Source: Ligilactobacillus aviarius subsp. aviarius DSM 20655 (GTDB taxonomy: Bacteria; Bacillota; Bacilli; Lactobacillales; Lactobacillaceae). Taken from it: a stretch of 64,000 nt of DNA. The stretch covers positions 139,694 through 203,693 of the forward strand of contig NZ_AYZA01000024.1 of NCBI RefSeq assembly GCF_001436315.1, written 5' to 3'. Positions 25,091 through 33,728 of this stretch are shown piece after piece. The position numbers and the translations under genes are program-made. Position 1 is the stretch's first letter. Every line of letters begins with the position of its first letter. The notes below the pieces were generated by a model. It searched no databases. It was not told where the DNA came from and saw only the letters and a program-made list of their open reading frames with translations.

Positions 25091-25983
25091 TGGTAATGCT
25101 TGATATGGAAATGTTAATGGCAGTAAAAAATGAACGAAATTTCAAAACTCAAAGCCATAGATTATACAACGAACTAAATTATAGTTCCCTTAAAGACGCT
25201 GAACAAGATCTGTTACATTATTTCTGTAATGACAAGTTAAAGAAGATGACCTTAAATCAGTTCAAAAAGATATGGAATAATACAGCAGAATATGACCCTA
25301 AAAATGGTGTTAAGAACCGTAAATATCTACTCTATAAATTGACATACAGTCGCCAAGATATTTTGCGTAACCACCAGAAAGAAAAAGACCAAAAGCATGA
25401 AACGATTGAAAGTCTTAAATTCAACTATGTTCCTACATATACCGTAAATGAAAATGTAGAAGAACCAAAAAAAGAAGAAAAAAGTCCCTTAGAACGACAA
25501 AAAGACTTAGTATTAGCTAATCTATGGTTATTATTTCCAAGAGCTAAAACTCAAAAAGCATACATAGAAGCCATATTAAATGGTAAAGATTTCAAATTTG
25601 CGAAAACTGTAAATGAAAGTATTATGTTAAAACAAATCAGTGATTATAGTAATAAGCACAGAAAAGATTTCGATAAAGTATTAAATCGTGAGTTAAGTAA
25701 TAAAGATAAGAAGTTACTTAGTTTCATCAATACTTTTCTTAGTGTAGAAGATAATGGAAAAACCTTATTTGAAATTCAAGGAAAACAAGCTGAACTTATT
25801 GATAAGCATAAAAAGCTATTTGAAGATTTAATTGGAACATGTGGTGAAGGAAAGAGCCATTATATAACTCATCAAGTAGCATTATTAAATCATTGGGAAC
25901 AGATTGAATATCAAGAAGAAAAAGGTTATATGATTGAATATTTGAGAATGAAAAAAGAAGAACTTGAAAACAAATTGAAATAA
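25090..25983 (+). CDS. Putative phage sigma-70-like late transcription factor
   Basis: 297 residues. Residues about 35-95 (LKKMTLNQFKKIWNN, YDPKNGVKNRKYLLYKLTY, then RQDILRNHQKEK) read like sigma-70 region 2 of ECF-type factors (FxKVWKN..FDP.KGSFK.WL...RN...DYLR). A Lys/Glu linker follows, then a segment around 140-200 that could hold region 4 (weak). It sits immediately before HNH-cos-terminase, where phages often encode the late activator, and CGTTATA motifs precede late genes. No enzyme motif is present. The assignment is an inference from pattern and position. Confidence 0.5.
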   Translation: MVMLDMEMLMAVKNERNFKTQSHRLYNELNYSSLKDAEQDLLHYFCNDKLKKMTLNQFKKIWNNTAEYDPKNGVKNRKYLLYKLTYSRQDILRNHQKEKDQKHETIESLKFNYVPTYTVNENVEEPKKEEKSPLERQKDLVLANLWLLFPRAKTQKAYIEAILNGKDFKFAKTVNESIMLKQISDYSNKHRKDFDKVLNRELSNKDKKLLSFINTFLSVEDNGKTLFEIQGKQAELIDKHKKLFEDLIGTCGEGKSHYITHQVALLNHWEQIEYQEEKGYMIEYLRMKKEELENKLK

Positions 25984-26041
25984 CAAAGATTATTAGTCCT
26001 ACTAAGTTAGGGCTTTTAATTGTATATAGGAGGTAATAACA

Positions 26042-26524
26042 ATGGCTAAGTATAGAGAATGTAAAAATCCAACATGCAATGAGTTAGTTCAATTTCCAGA
26101 AAGATATTGTCCGAAACACAAGTTAGAACAAGAACAAAAGAAAGAACAAGAAAGAAAAGAAAAAAGCTATAAGAAAATGAAACTATATAACCAACATAAT
26201 AGGAACAAAGAGGCTAATACCTTTTATCAATCCAAGCAATGGAAACAAACAAGGAATTACATAATCAACAGAGATAACTATACTTGTTCAGTATGTGGAG
26301 AACCAATCAATAACAGGAAGATAATAGACCATATTGTACCAAGACGTATTGATAAGAGTAAGGAACTTGATGAGAATAACTTATGGACTCTATGTTATAG
26401 GTGTCATAAAGTAAAGACTGATATTGAAGAACAGATAATCAATAGTCCTAATGGCATAAACAAAATAAAACATATAAGTAAAGAGAATTGGATTAAATAC
26501 ATTAAAGAAAGGATAAAGAAGTAA
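26042..26524 (+). CDS. HNH endonuclease, packaging-associated
   Basis: 160 residues. An N-terminal zinc-ribbon-like part (CKNPTCNE, YCPKH), a basic linker, and an HNH nuclease domain with RDNYTCSVCGEP, IDHIVP and NNLWTLCYRCHKVKT (two CxxC pairs and the HIVP motif). HNH proteins encoded just before terS are, in HK97-type cos phages, partners of terminase in cos cleavage. SD GGAGG lies 10 nt upstream. Confidence 0.88.
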   Translation: MAKYRECKNPTCNELVQFPERYCPKHKLEQEQKKEQERKEKSYKKMKLYNQHNRNKEANTFYQSKQWKQTRNYIINRDNYTCSVCGEPINNRKIIDHIVPRRIDKSKELDENNLWTLCYRCHKVKTDIEEQIINSPNGINKIKHISKENWIKYIKERIKK

Positions 26525-26760
26525 TGAGTATAACAATAGCATTAATAGGAATACTAATAACCATATTAATCTTAATCAGTATAGTTACTAATCATATCAA
26601 CCATAGATTAAATAGGATAGAGAATAAGTTAATAAGAATTGATAATGATATAAAGTACAATCAATACTTACTCAATGATAAAGATATAGATACCAATGAT
26701 AAGGATATAAGAGTAGTTATATACAGTAATGATAAGGAAGTATATGAGTGGAGAGATTAA
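26524..26760 (+). CDS. Small membrane protein with coiled coil (78 aa)
   Basis: One N-terminal transmembrane helix (about 3-22), then a charged helical region rich in Asn/Asp/Lys/Ile. ATG overlaps the HNH stop (TAATG). Function unknown; cotranscribed with the HNH gene. Confidence 0.6.
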   Translation: MSITIALIGILITILILISIVTNHINHRLNRIENKLIRIDNDIKYNQYLLNDKDIDTNDKDIRVVIYSNDKEVYEWRD

Positions 26761-26761
26761 T

Positions 26762-26875
26762 ATGTATCAATGTAAAGTATTATTAGATAAGATAACAACA
26801 ACACTAATACAAGTAAAGATAGATAATAAGCTATATACAATGTATTATAAACAAGGAACACTAACCAATAAATAA
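26762..26875 (+). CDS. Possible small protein (37 aa)
   Basis: ATG 26762 starts one base after the previous stop, with GTGGAGAG upstream. 37 residues with beta-type patterning (LIQVKIDNKLYTMYYKQG). Only start context and position support it. Confidence 0.4.
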   Translation: MYQCKVLLDKITTTLIQVKIDNKLYTMYYKQGTLTNK

Positions 26876-27106
26876 AAGATAAGATTAAAGAACATAACAA
26901 GAGTAATAACTAGAGTAAGTGCGAGCGATAGCAAGCACGCACGAACAAATAAAAGAATAAGATATAAGATAATGATACTAGCACACCTAGACTTGAAGTC
27001 TAGATAACTTTCATTAGGTTTAATTATAAATGCGTAACATTATTTATTATAATATGATTTATTTATTTATAGCTTTAATTAATTTTATTAAACGTTTCAT
27101 ACCACC

Positions 27107-27137
27107 AAAGACATGAATTAAGTTTCATGTCTTTTTT
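27107..27137 (+). terminator. Terminator
   Basis: AAAGACATGAA / TTTCATGTCTTT with a 5-nt loop and T run. Confidence 0.8.
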
Positions 27138-27223
27138 AATAATTACGTTATAACATTGTGAAAAGATAAAAAAACATTTTTTCGATTACGTTATAAAAAT
27201 AGAAAAAGAAAAAAGTTTAATAC

Positions 27224-27345
27224 ACACTATATATAGTGTCTATTAAAAAATGCCCCGCCCCATATAGTGTTAGGGTAAAAGCACGCCTAAACGGGAACTC
27301 GCTTACGTTTTATATAGTAAAAACCGTTTAAAAGTGTTAAGGGGC
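27224..27345. other. Candidate cos region
   Basis: Begins with the 16-bp palindrome ACACTATATATAGTGT, then the GC-rich block ATGCCCCGCCCC within very AT-rich DNA, then ATATAGTGTT and TATATAGTAAA repeats of the palindrome half and GTTAAGGGGC. It lies between an HNH nuclease gene and terS, where cos is found in HK97-type phages. The cut position cannot be read from sequence alone. Confidence 0.45.
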
Positions 27346-27381
27346 TCACAAAAACCATAATAAATCACTCCTTTCTTATAT

Positions 27382-27424
27382 AAAAGCCTATATAAAGCCA
27401 TTCAGAGCTTTTGAGGCTTTTTTA
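27382..27424 (+). terminator. Terminator before terS
   Basis: AAAAGCC / GGCTTTT stem with additional inner pairing (AAAGC/GCTTT) and T run. Confidence 0.65.
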
Positions 27425-27448
27425 TTTTGCTCAAAATTAAGGATAAAT

Positions 27449-27455
27449 AGTTATA
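27449..27455 (+). promoter_or_regulatory. AGTTATA variant of the late motif
   Basis: AGTTATA with CAAAATT 10 nt upstream, like the CGTTATA sites; precedes terS by 70 nt. Confidence 0.35.
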
Positions 27456-27525
27456 AAGGTGTGCAACTTAGACAGATTATAAACGTTATTAAATCAATAT
27501 TTTTAAAAAGAAAGGGTGTAGGACA

Positions 27526-28056
27526 ATGGCACGACCACCAAAATTAACAACAAATAGCAAGGATAGAAAAGAACAAAGGGAACGAACAGAAAATTTAATT
27601 GAAAATAGTAAGGAACTATCAGATATTACCAAAACACCACCTAAAGAACTTAGAGGAACAATAGCAGGTTATGCTTGGAGCAGATTAATGCCTGAACTTG
27701 AAAAAATGAAGTTTGTTAAAGCTCCAGATAAAGATATTTTAGTTTTACTTTGCATGAACATTCAATTATATCGAGAGGCTTTTGAAAGCATTAAGGAAAA
27801 TGGAATACAAACAAAGATATTTAAAACAGTTGTAAGTCCTACTACTGGAGAAGTGTTGAGCAAGGATTTTCAAGGGTTTAAGCAAAATACAGCAGTACAG
27901 ACCCTAACCAATGCAACAACTAAAATTGAAAGTTTATCTAATAAGTTAGGTTTATCTCCAGTAGCAAGAGCAAGCATACTTGAAAAGGTTAAATCAGAAG
28001 AACCAACCAAAAAGCAATCAGTAAAAGATTTACTCTTTGGAGATGATGAAGAATGA
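27526..28056 (+). CDS. terS: Terminase small subunit (P27 family)
   Basis: TerS recognises the packaging site and recruits TerL. 176 residues, starting MARPPKLTTNSKD, with a helical DNA-binding/oligomerisation core and the P27-type ending LGLSPVARASILEKV (about residues 145-159) followed by an acidic tail. SD AAAGGGTG. Its stop overlaps the terL start (ATGA), as is usual. Confidence 0.9.
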   Translation: MARPPKLTTNSKDRKEQRERTENLIENSKELSDITKTPPKELRGTIAGYAWSRLMPELEKMKFVKAPDKDILVLLCMNIQLYREAFESIKENGIQTKIFKTVVSPTTGEVLSKDFQGFKQNTAVQTLTNATTKIESLSNKLGLSPVARASILEKVKSEEPTKKQSVKDLLFGDDEE

Positions 28057-29954
28057 GAGCAATTAATTTAAACAAATCAGATGTATTAAAGGAATATCAA
28101 ATTGAAAAGAAAAATGGTTGTTATAATGATATTTTTGATAAATATAAAAATGACCCAGCGTTAAACTATTGTGTTCAAGTATTAGAAAATCAAATTATTA
28201 CATGTAATGACATTAAACTAATGGCTTTTAGACATTTACAGGATTTAAGACGAGTTGAAGAAGAACCAGAAAACTTCCCTTATTATTATGATTTAAGAAT
28301 GGCTAAAGCGATTGTTAAGTTTAGCGGTTTATTAATTGATATTAGTACAGGTAACCCACTTAAATTAATGGATTGGCAAAAGAGCCTAATGTGTATGATT
28401 ACAGCTTGGAAAAATAAAAAAGATGATTCTAAGCGTTTCAACAAGGTTATTTTTAGTGTTGCTAGAACCAATGGGAAAACAGCTTTATGTGCTATTTTAA
28501 TTCTTTTTGAATATCTAGTTAATAGTATTGATAAAACAGGTCAAGAAATAGTATTAGTTGCTCCTAACAATACTCAAGCGACTAAAGGTTATTCATACTT
28601 ACAATTACAAGCCAATAGACTTAGAGAGTATGAAGCCTTTGATGATATTTTTAAAGATAATCAAATTGAAGTACAGGCAGACCAGATTATAAGTAAACTA
28701 TCACAAAATAAAGTATTAAAAATGAGCTTTGAAAGTAAGAGATTTGATAGTTTACACCCTAGTTTAGTTATCGCTGATGAGGTGGCTGATGATACCCGAA
28801 GTGCATTAATTGATGAGGGTATTGGTAAATTAAGTTCAGGGCAAGGACAAACAGATGCTCAAATGGTCTTAATTTCTACAAGTTATCCTGACCCAAATTC
28901 TTTCTACCATAAGCAAGAAAACATGATGAGAGATACATTGAATAAGGATAACGAAAGAAAATTAGATAATATTTTAATGGTTAATTACACTCAAGATAAC
29001 CTTGAAAAGGAAACATTTGAACCTAATACTTGGTATAAAAGTAACCCATTATTAACTTTACCTAAGGTAGGAGAAAAGCTCTTTGATAATCTTCAAAAAG
29101 AGAGAGATACCAAAGAGGCAGAAGGAAAACTATTTGAGTTCCAAAACAAGAACCTTAATTGTTGGCTTAATCATCATGTAGACAACTACCTTGAACTCAA
29201 AGATATTGAAAATAGTGTTGTAGATACAAAGCCAATAGATATTAAGGGTAAACAGGTATATATCGGAATGGACTTGAGTAACTTTAGTGATGATACAAGT
29301 ATAGCCTTTATTTATCCTTATCAAGATAGAGGACAAAATAAATTCTATATAGAACAGCATTCATGGATTCCAACAGCAAGAAGTCAAGGAAGAATAGACC
29401 TAAAGGAAAAACAAGATAATATCCCTTATAGGACATTAGAACAAGAGGGTTTTTGTGATATTGCTCAAAATAGGTTCGGCTATATCAATTATGATGAAGT
29501 ATTTGAATGGTTACTTAACTATATAGATGAAAATGAGTTAGACGTTCAATCTATTTGTTACGATAACTGGAGAAGTGATAAGTTAATCAAATTAATTGAG
29601 AGTAATACGCCTTATAGGTTAATACCACTAAAGCAAACAGTAACTTACCTTAATGACACTACCAAAGATTTCCAAAGAGACATTACAGAAGGAAAAATAA
29701 CATTCCTTGACGATGGAATTATTAAAACGGCTTTAAGTAATGCAATCCTGTATCAAAAAGAGGGACTTGTAAAGATAGATAAGAACAGAGCAACAAGAAA
29801 AATTGATTGTGCCGATGCTATTATTGATGCTTATTATCGTGCAAGATTACACTTTGACAACATAGAAGAAGTAGAAAAGCAAAAATCACACCCATTTGAA
29901 AGTATGACGAATAAACAAATAAATGACATTTTTGGAGAAGATTATACATTCTAA
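28053..29954 (+). CDS. terL: Terminase large subunit
   Basis: Packaging motor ATPase and nuclease, 633 residues. The ATPase domain has a Walker A-like SVARTNGKTAL (about residues 134-144) and Walker B VIADEVADD (about 237-245); the RNase H-like nuclease begins with YIGMDLSNFSDDTS (about 401-414) and carries further acidic residues near DCADAIIDAYY (about 583-593). Family resembles Terminase_1 of HK97-type cos phages. Starts in ATGA overlap with terS. Confidence 0.94.
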   Translation: MRAINLNKSDVLKEYQIEKKNGCYNDIFDKYKNDPALNYCVQVLENQIITCNDIKLMAFRHLQDLRRVEEEPENFPYYYDLRMAKAIVKFSGLLIDISTGNPLKLMDWQKSLMCMITAWKNKKDDSKRFNKVIFSVARTNGKTALCAILILFEYLVNSIDKTGQEIVLVAPNNTQATKGYSYLQLQANRLREYEAFDDIFKDNQIEVQADQIISKLSQNKVLKMSFESKRFDSLHPSLVIADEVADDTRSALIDEGIGKLSSGQGQTDAQMVLISTSYPDPNSFYHKQENMMRDTLNKDNERKLDNILMVNYTQDNLEKETFEPNTWYKSNPLLTLPKVGEKLFDNLQKERDTKEAEGKLFEFQNKNLNCWLNHHVDNYLELKDIENSVVDTKPIDIKGKQVYIGMDLSNFSDDTSIAFIYPYQDRGQNKFYIEQHSWIPTARSQGRIDLKEKQDNIPYRTLEQEGFCDIAQNRFGYINYDEVFEWLLNYIDENELDVQSICYDNWRSDKLIKLIESNTPYRLIPLKQTVTYLNDTTKDFQRDITEGKITFLDDGIIKTALSNAILYQKEGLVKIDKNRATRKIDCADAIIDAYYRARLHFDNIEEVEKQKSHPFESMTNKQINDIFGEDYTF

Positions 29955-29960
29955 TTTATG

Positions 29961-29967
29961 CGTTATA
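29961..29967 (+). promoter_or_regulatory. CGTTATA late-type motif
   Basis: GCGTTATA directly after terL, 20 nt before AAGGAGGG of the next gene. No terminator precedes this one. Confidence 0.45.
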
Positions 29968-29997
29968 GAACTGAAATTTAATAAGGAGGGAAACAGC

Positions 29998-30198
29998 ATG
30001 AATTTTAAAATCAAAAATAAAGCCTTACTATTATTTATTAACTTTTTACCATTTACATTAATTGCATTAGGGCTTATTTCATTCATCGTTGGCTCATATT
30101 TAATTAATCCAATATTAGGGACATTTATTTTAGGTGTTGCTCTTATTGTTATTGGTTTAATGATTATTCCAATTAAAGTAGAAGGAGATGGTAACTAA
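29998..30198 (+). CDS. Small membrane protein between terL and portal (DUF1056-like)
   Basis: 66 residues with two transmembrane helices (about 9-30 and 38-58) and a short acidic tail. ATG 29998 follows AAGGAGGG; an upstream open stretch belongs to the terL end. Small DUF1056 membrane proteins occupy this place in many Lactobacillus and Lactococcus phages. The stop overlaps the portal start (TAATG). Function unknown. Confidence 0.7.
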   Translation: MNFKIKNKALLLFINFLPFTLIALGLISFIVGSYLINPILGTFILGVALIVIGLMIIPIKVEGDGN

Positions 30199-31358
30199 TG
30201 TACAACCCATTTCAATTTAACCAAAAAGACAAACGCTCATTACAATTAAATAATACAGCCCCGTTTATCGTAACTGGAGGGAAGATTATTTCTAATAATC
30301 TGACCGTATCAGCAGAAGAAGCACTTAAACACTCAGACATTTATGGAGTGGTTAATAGAATTAGTTCAGATATAGCCTCAGCAAGTATAGATATTCAAAA
30401 GCCATTCCACAAAGTAATTGAAAATCCAAACAAGCGACAAACCAAGTTCGGTTTCTTTCAATCAGTATTAGCAAGCATGCTACTTACAGGAAATGCTTTT
30501 GTTACTATTCACAGAGATGGCTCATTAGTACCAGATGAATTAGAATTAGTACCTAGTGCTAATGTACAAATGTTATTAACTGATGACTTAGATATTGTAT
30601 ATACCTTTAGTTATTCAGATGGACGACCAAACAAGACCTTAGAAAGTAAAGATGTTTTGCATTTTAAATTAATGAGTACAGGATATGAAGATAGCCTTTA
30701 TACAGGACGTTCTCCATTAGAAAGCCTTGTTAATGAGGTAGCTATTCAAGATAACTCAAATAGATTAACATTGAATACCTTACAGAATGCTATTAGTCCT
30801 ACAAACATATTAAAGGTTGAAAAAGGTATTTTAGATAGCGAACATAAGAAGAACTTAAAACAAGCATTTGAAAATAGTATGCGTACGGGTTCAACTGTTG
30901 TATTAGACCAAAGCGCTGATTTAAAGACAGTTCAAATTAATTCAGACGTTGCTAACTTCTTAAAGAATAATACTTATACTTCAAATCAAGTTGCAGTAGC
31001 TTTTGGTATTCCTGCTTCATATGTTGGATTAAATGCAGATGAACAGTCAAGTATTGATATGATACGTTCTCAATACATTTCTTGCTTAAATACTTACATT
31101 AAACCTATTGAACAAGAACTAAGTAAGAAATTATCTTATAACAATATTCTTGATGTTAAGGTTAATATCCTAGATGCAATAGATACAGATAACCAAGCCC
31201 TTATTAAGAATGTTGTAGATTTATCAAATGCAAAAGCTATTAGTCCAGAACAAGCTCAAACAATTTTAGCTAACTATAAGGCTTTAGGAATGGATAAGGT
31301 AGTTGCTGATACTGGACTACAAAACACAGATACAACAGAAAAAGTAGTAGAACAGTAA
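30198..31358 (+). CDS. Phage portal protein (HK97 type)
   Basis: 386 residues, forms the dodecameric portal vertex. It contains family patterns such as HSDIYGVVNRISSDIA (about 44-59), GNAFVTIHRDG, and AFGIPASYVGLNADEQSSID (about 268-287), which is typical of HK97-like portals. It follows the small membrane gene with overlapping stop/start and is followed by a terminator. Confidence 0.94.
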   Translation: MYNPFQFNQKDKRSLQLNNTAPFIVTGGKIISNNLTVSAEEALKHSDIYGVVNRISSDIASASIDIQKPFHKVIENPNKRQTKFGFFQSVLASMLLTGNAFVTIHRDGSLVPDELELVPSANVQMLLTDDLDIVYTFSYSDGRPNKTLESKDVLHFKLMSTGYEDSLYTGRSPLESLVNEVAIQDNSNRLTLNTLQNAISPTNILKVEKGILDSEHKKNLKQAFENSMRTGSTVVLDQSADLKTVQINSDVANFLKNNTYTSNQVAVAFGIPASYVGLNADEQSSIDMIRSQYISCLNTYIKPIEQELSKKLSYNNILDVKVNILDAIDTDNQALIKNVVDLSNAKAISPEQAQTILANYKALGMDKVVADTGLQNTDTTEKVVEQ

Positions 31359-31363
31359 TTAAT

Positions 31364-31396
31364 AAGAGTTACCAAAAATGGTAGCTCTTTTTTTAT
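31364..31396 (+). terminator. Terminator after portal
   Basis: AAGAGTTACC / GGTAGCTCTT with AAAAAT loop and T run. Confidence 0.85.
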
Positions 31397-31415
31397 CCTA
31401 AAATTTTTTGTATTG

Positions 31416-31422
31416 CGTTATA
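31416..31422 (+). promoter_or_regulatory. CGTTATA late-type motif
   Basis: GCGTTATAGATAC between a terminator and GGAGGTGAG; TAAAATT lies 10 nt upstream. Confidence 0.55.
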
Positions 31423-31453
31423 GATACGATTAATTAAATGGAGGTGAGAAATA

Positions 31454-33292
31454 TTGCCAGAAGTAAAAGAAAAAGCTGACATTCGTACGATTGATAATCA
31501 TATCAGAGCAACAAAGAACAATGATAATGAACATGTGATTGAAGGTAAAGCGATTGTATTTAATCAACAATCAGAATACATGGGATTCTATGAAATTATA
31601 AAACCAGAAGCGGTTGAGGGTATTGACTGGAGTAAGACCTTACTTTTATATGACCATGAATTTCCAAACATTCTAGCAAGAGTAGACGCAAAGAATTTAA
31701 CAATTAACGTTAAAGAAGATGGAGTATATTTCCAAGCAACTTTAAACGATTCAACCCTTGCTAATGATGTTTACAATGACATTAAATCAGGTAATGTTAA
31801 GGGTTGCTCATTCGGATTTAATATTGCGAAAGGTGGAGATGATTGGGATTTTACTGATGATGGAACACCATTACATATCGTTACCAAAATTGAAAATATC
31901 CCAGAATTATCATTAACACCTGTTCCTGCATATACTCAAACTTCTGCCTCTGTTGTGAGGCATTTAGAAAACGTTAAGGAGGTACGAAAAATGGCTGATA
32001 AAGAAAAAGAAATCAAAAAGGAAGAAAAGCCTGTTGAAGAACCAAAGGCTGAAAAGAAAGACGAACCTAAAGCTGAAAAAGAAGTAAAGGCTAAGATTAA
32101 TGTTAATACAGATGATTTAATGAAAGCTATTCAATCAGTTAAAGAATTGATTGAACAAGCTAAAGAAGTAAAAGGTTCAGATAAACCAAAAGAAGAAAAG
32201 GTAGAAGAACCTAAAGAAGATGAAAAGCCTAAAGAAGAAAAGCGAGAAAAGAAAGCTAAGGAAAAGGAAGAAGTTCCTGAAAAAGAAAATTTAGGTAAAG
32301 ACGTTATAGAAAATGAAAAAATTAAAGAACCTAAAAAAGATGAAAAAGGTTCAGAAAAAATTGGAGGTAAGAAAGATATGACTCAAATTCTTAAAGAAAA
32401 AGACGAAAACAAGAAGTCAGAAGAAGTTCGCAACTTTGAAGCATTTTTGAAGGGTGAAACACGTGCATTAACAGACGGATTCAAGGAAACTCCAGATGGT
32501 CAAGCAGTTATCCCGTCAGAAGTATTATCAATGCAAAAGCAACCTAATGACCCTTCACAATTGGAAGGTTATGTAAACAAGGTTCAAGTAACAGCTCCAG
32601 CTGGTAAATTGCCTATTTTGCAAAAGGCAACAGCAGTATTGGCAACAGCAGCAGAATTAGCTGAAAACCCAGAAATTGCTAATGCAACAATTAACAAAGT
32701 AACTTATGATTTGGCTACATATCGTGGCTCATTACCAATTTCAAAGGAAATGATTTCTGACTACCCAGATATTACAGCTGTTTTATCTGACTATGTTCAA
32801 GAAGTTCGCAAGCAAACAGCTCAAAAGGCTATCGGTGCTGTATTGCAAACAGCAACAGCTAAGTCAGCAACTTCATTAGATGATATTAAGGCTTTATCAA
32901 ATGATTTAATTCCTTATGGTGAAGATGTTAAGTTTGTTGTTACAGCTTCAATGTTCAACGTTATTGACACGATGAAGGACGCAGAAGGACGTTACTTATT
33001 ACACGATGATATTACAACAGCAACAGGTAAAACATTATTCGGTCATGAATTGATTGTTGTTCCTGATACGATTCTTGGTTCAGAAGGCGACACAAAGATG
33101 TTTGTAGGTTCACTTAAAGGCTTTGTATTAGAAGCATACAAAGATGATGTATCGGTAAATTGGACTGAAAATCAATTCTTTGAAAATGTATTAGGTGTAT
33201 ACGTACGAATGGACGTAGAAAAGGCTGATGACAAGGCAGGTTACTTTGTAACTTACTCACAAGCTAAAGCAGTATCTAGTACAGGTAAATAA
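31454..33292 (+). CDS. Prohead protease-major capsid protein fusion
   Basis: 612 residues in one frame. Residues about 10-165 are an HK97-type prohead protease (LLYDHEFPNILARV with the catalytic His region, CSFGFNI with the Ser region, ELSLTPVPAY). Residues about 180-305 are a highly charged Lys/Glu/Pro-rich delta/scaffold segment, and residues about 310-612 the HK97-fold capsid protein (PSEVLSMQKQ, RGSLPISKEMISDYP). TTG start at 31454 after GGAGGTGAG. Two internal SD+ATG starts in the same frame (31991 and 32378) could yield scaffold-capsid and capsid-only products. Confidence 0.92.
   Translation: MPEVKEKADIRTIDNHIRATKNNDNEHVIEGKAIVFNQQSEYMGFYEIIKPEAVEGIDWSKTLLLYDHEFPNILARVDAKNLTINVKEDGVYFQATLNDSTLANDVYNDIKSGNVKGCSFGFNIAKGGDDWDFTDDGTPLHIVTKIENIPELSLTPVPAYTQTSASVVRHLENVKEVRKMADKEKEIKKEEKPVEEPKAEKKDEPKAEKEVKAKINVNTDDLMKAIQSVKELIEQAKEVKGSDKPKEEKVEEPKEDEKPKEEKREKKAKEKEEVPEKENLGKDVIENEKIKEPKKDEKGSEKIGGKKDMTQILKEKDENKKSEEVRNFEAFLKGETRALTDGFKETPDGQAVIPSEVLSMQKQPNDPSQLEGYVNKVQVTAPAGKLPILQKATAVLATAAELAENPEIANATINKVTYDLATYRGSLPISKEMISDYPDITAVLSDYVQEVRKQTAQKAIGAVLQTATAKSATSLDDIKALSNDLIPYGEDVKFVVTASMFNVIDTMKDAEGRYLLHDDITTATGKTLFGHELIVVPDTILGSEGDTKMFVGSLKGFVLEAYKDDVSVNWTENQFFENVLGVYVRMDVEKADDKAGYFVTYSQAKAVSSTGK
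31977..31993 (+). promoter_or_regulatory. Internal ribosome-binding site 1 in the protease-capsid gene
   Basis: AAGGAGGT followed 6 nt later by in-frame ATG 31991 (MADKEKEIKKEE), residue 180 of the fusion, exactly after the protease domain. Confidence 0.65.
32363..32380 (+). promoter_or_regulatory. Internal ribosome-binding site 2 in the protease-capsid gene
   Basis: GGAGGT followed about 9 nt later by in-frame ATG 32378 (MTQILKEKDENKK), residue 309, at the start of the capsid domain. Confidence 0.6.
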
Positions 33293-33419
33293 TTAGTGCT
33301 GAGAAACGCATTCTAAGGTTAAGTTCAACATTTAACCTTATAAGTTTTAAAACAATATCGCCTAACGAAAGATAACAGTACCTATTATATAGGGGCGGTT
33401 AATAGAGGAGGTGCAATAA

Positions 33420-33728
33420 ATGGAAAAAGATGAGTTTATTAATTCAATGCTAACTTACTTACACTTAGATGATGACCCTGAAACACTACAAGAATTAACA
33501 GCTATTGTTGATGGTAGTATTGCAACAATCATTAATGGTATTAATCAGAGTTTAACTTATGACGACCTAAAGGCAGATAATCAATTTATCATGGCTTTAA
33601 GAACTCTAGTTACTCAAACATATTATGATAGAGAGTTAGCTAATGGATATTCATTCGGTTTCCTTTCATACATTGCTCCTTTACAGGCTAAATATAGCGA
33701 GGTGGGAAATGATGAAACAAATAGCTAA
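33420..33728 (+). CDS. Head-tail connector (DNA-packaging, gp6/gp15-like)
   Basis: 102 residues, helical, acidic, beginning MEKDEFINSMLTYLHLDDDPETL; the pattern fits phage head-tail connector proteins (QLRTLVTQTYYDREL-like helix near 65-80: LRTLVTQTYYDREL). SD GGAGGTG. It is the first of four overlapping connector genes between capsid and major tail protein, which is the main support for the role. Confidence 0.8.
   Translation: MEKDEFINSMLTYLHLDDDPETLQELTAIVDGSIATIINGINQSLTYDDLKADNQFIMALRTLVTQTYYDRELANGYSFGFLSYIAPLQAKYSEVGNDETNS

Larger units (their letters stand above)
26876..27525. other. Non-coding packaging/late-control region
   Basis: No gene in 650 bp. It holds the hairpins GTGCG/CGCAC (about 26919-26942) and CTAGACTT/AAGTCTAG (26988-27004), a terminator at 27107, CGTTATA motifs at 27146 and 27189, the palindrome ACACTATATATAGTGT (27224-27239), a GC-rich cos candidate and a second terminator at 27382. 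Confidence 0.7.

Noticed and set aside
32302..32308. CGTTATA inside the protease-capsid gene as a late promoter
   Set aside because: It is within a coding stretch (Asp-Val-Ile-Glu codons) with no terminator before or gene start after it.
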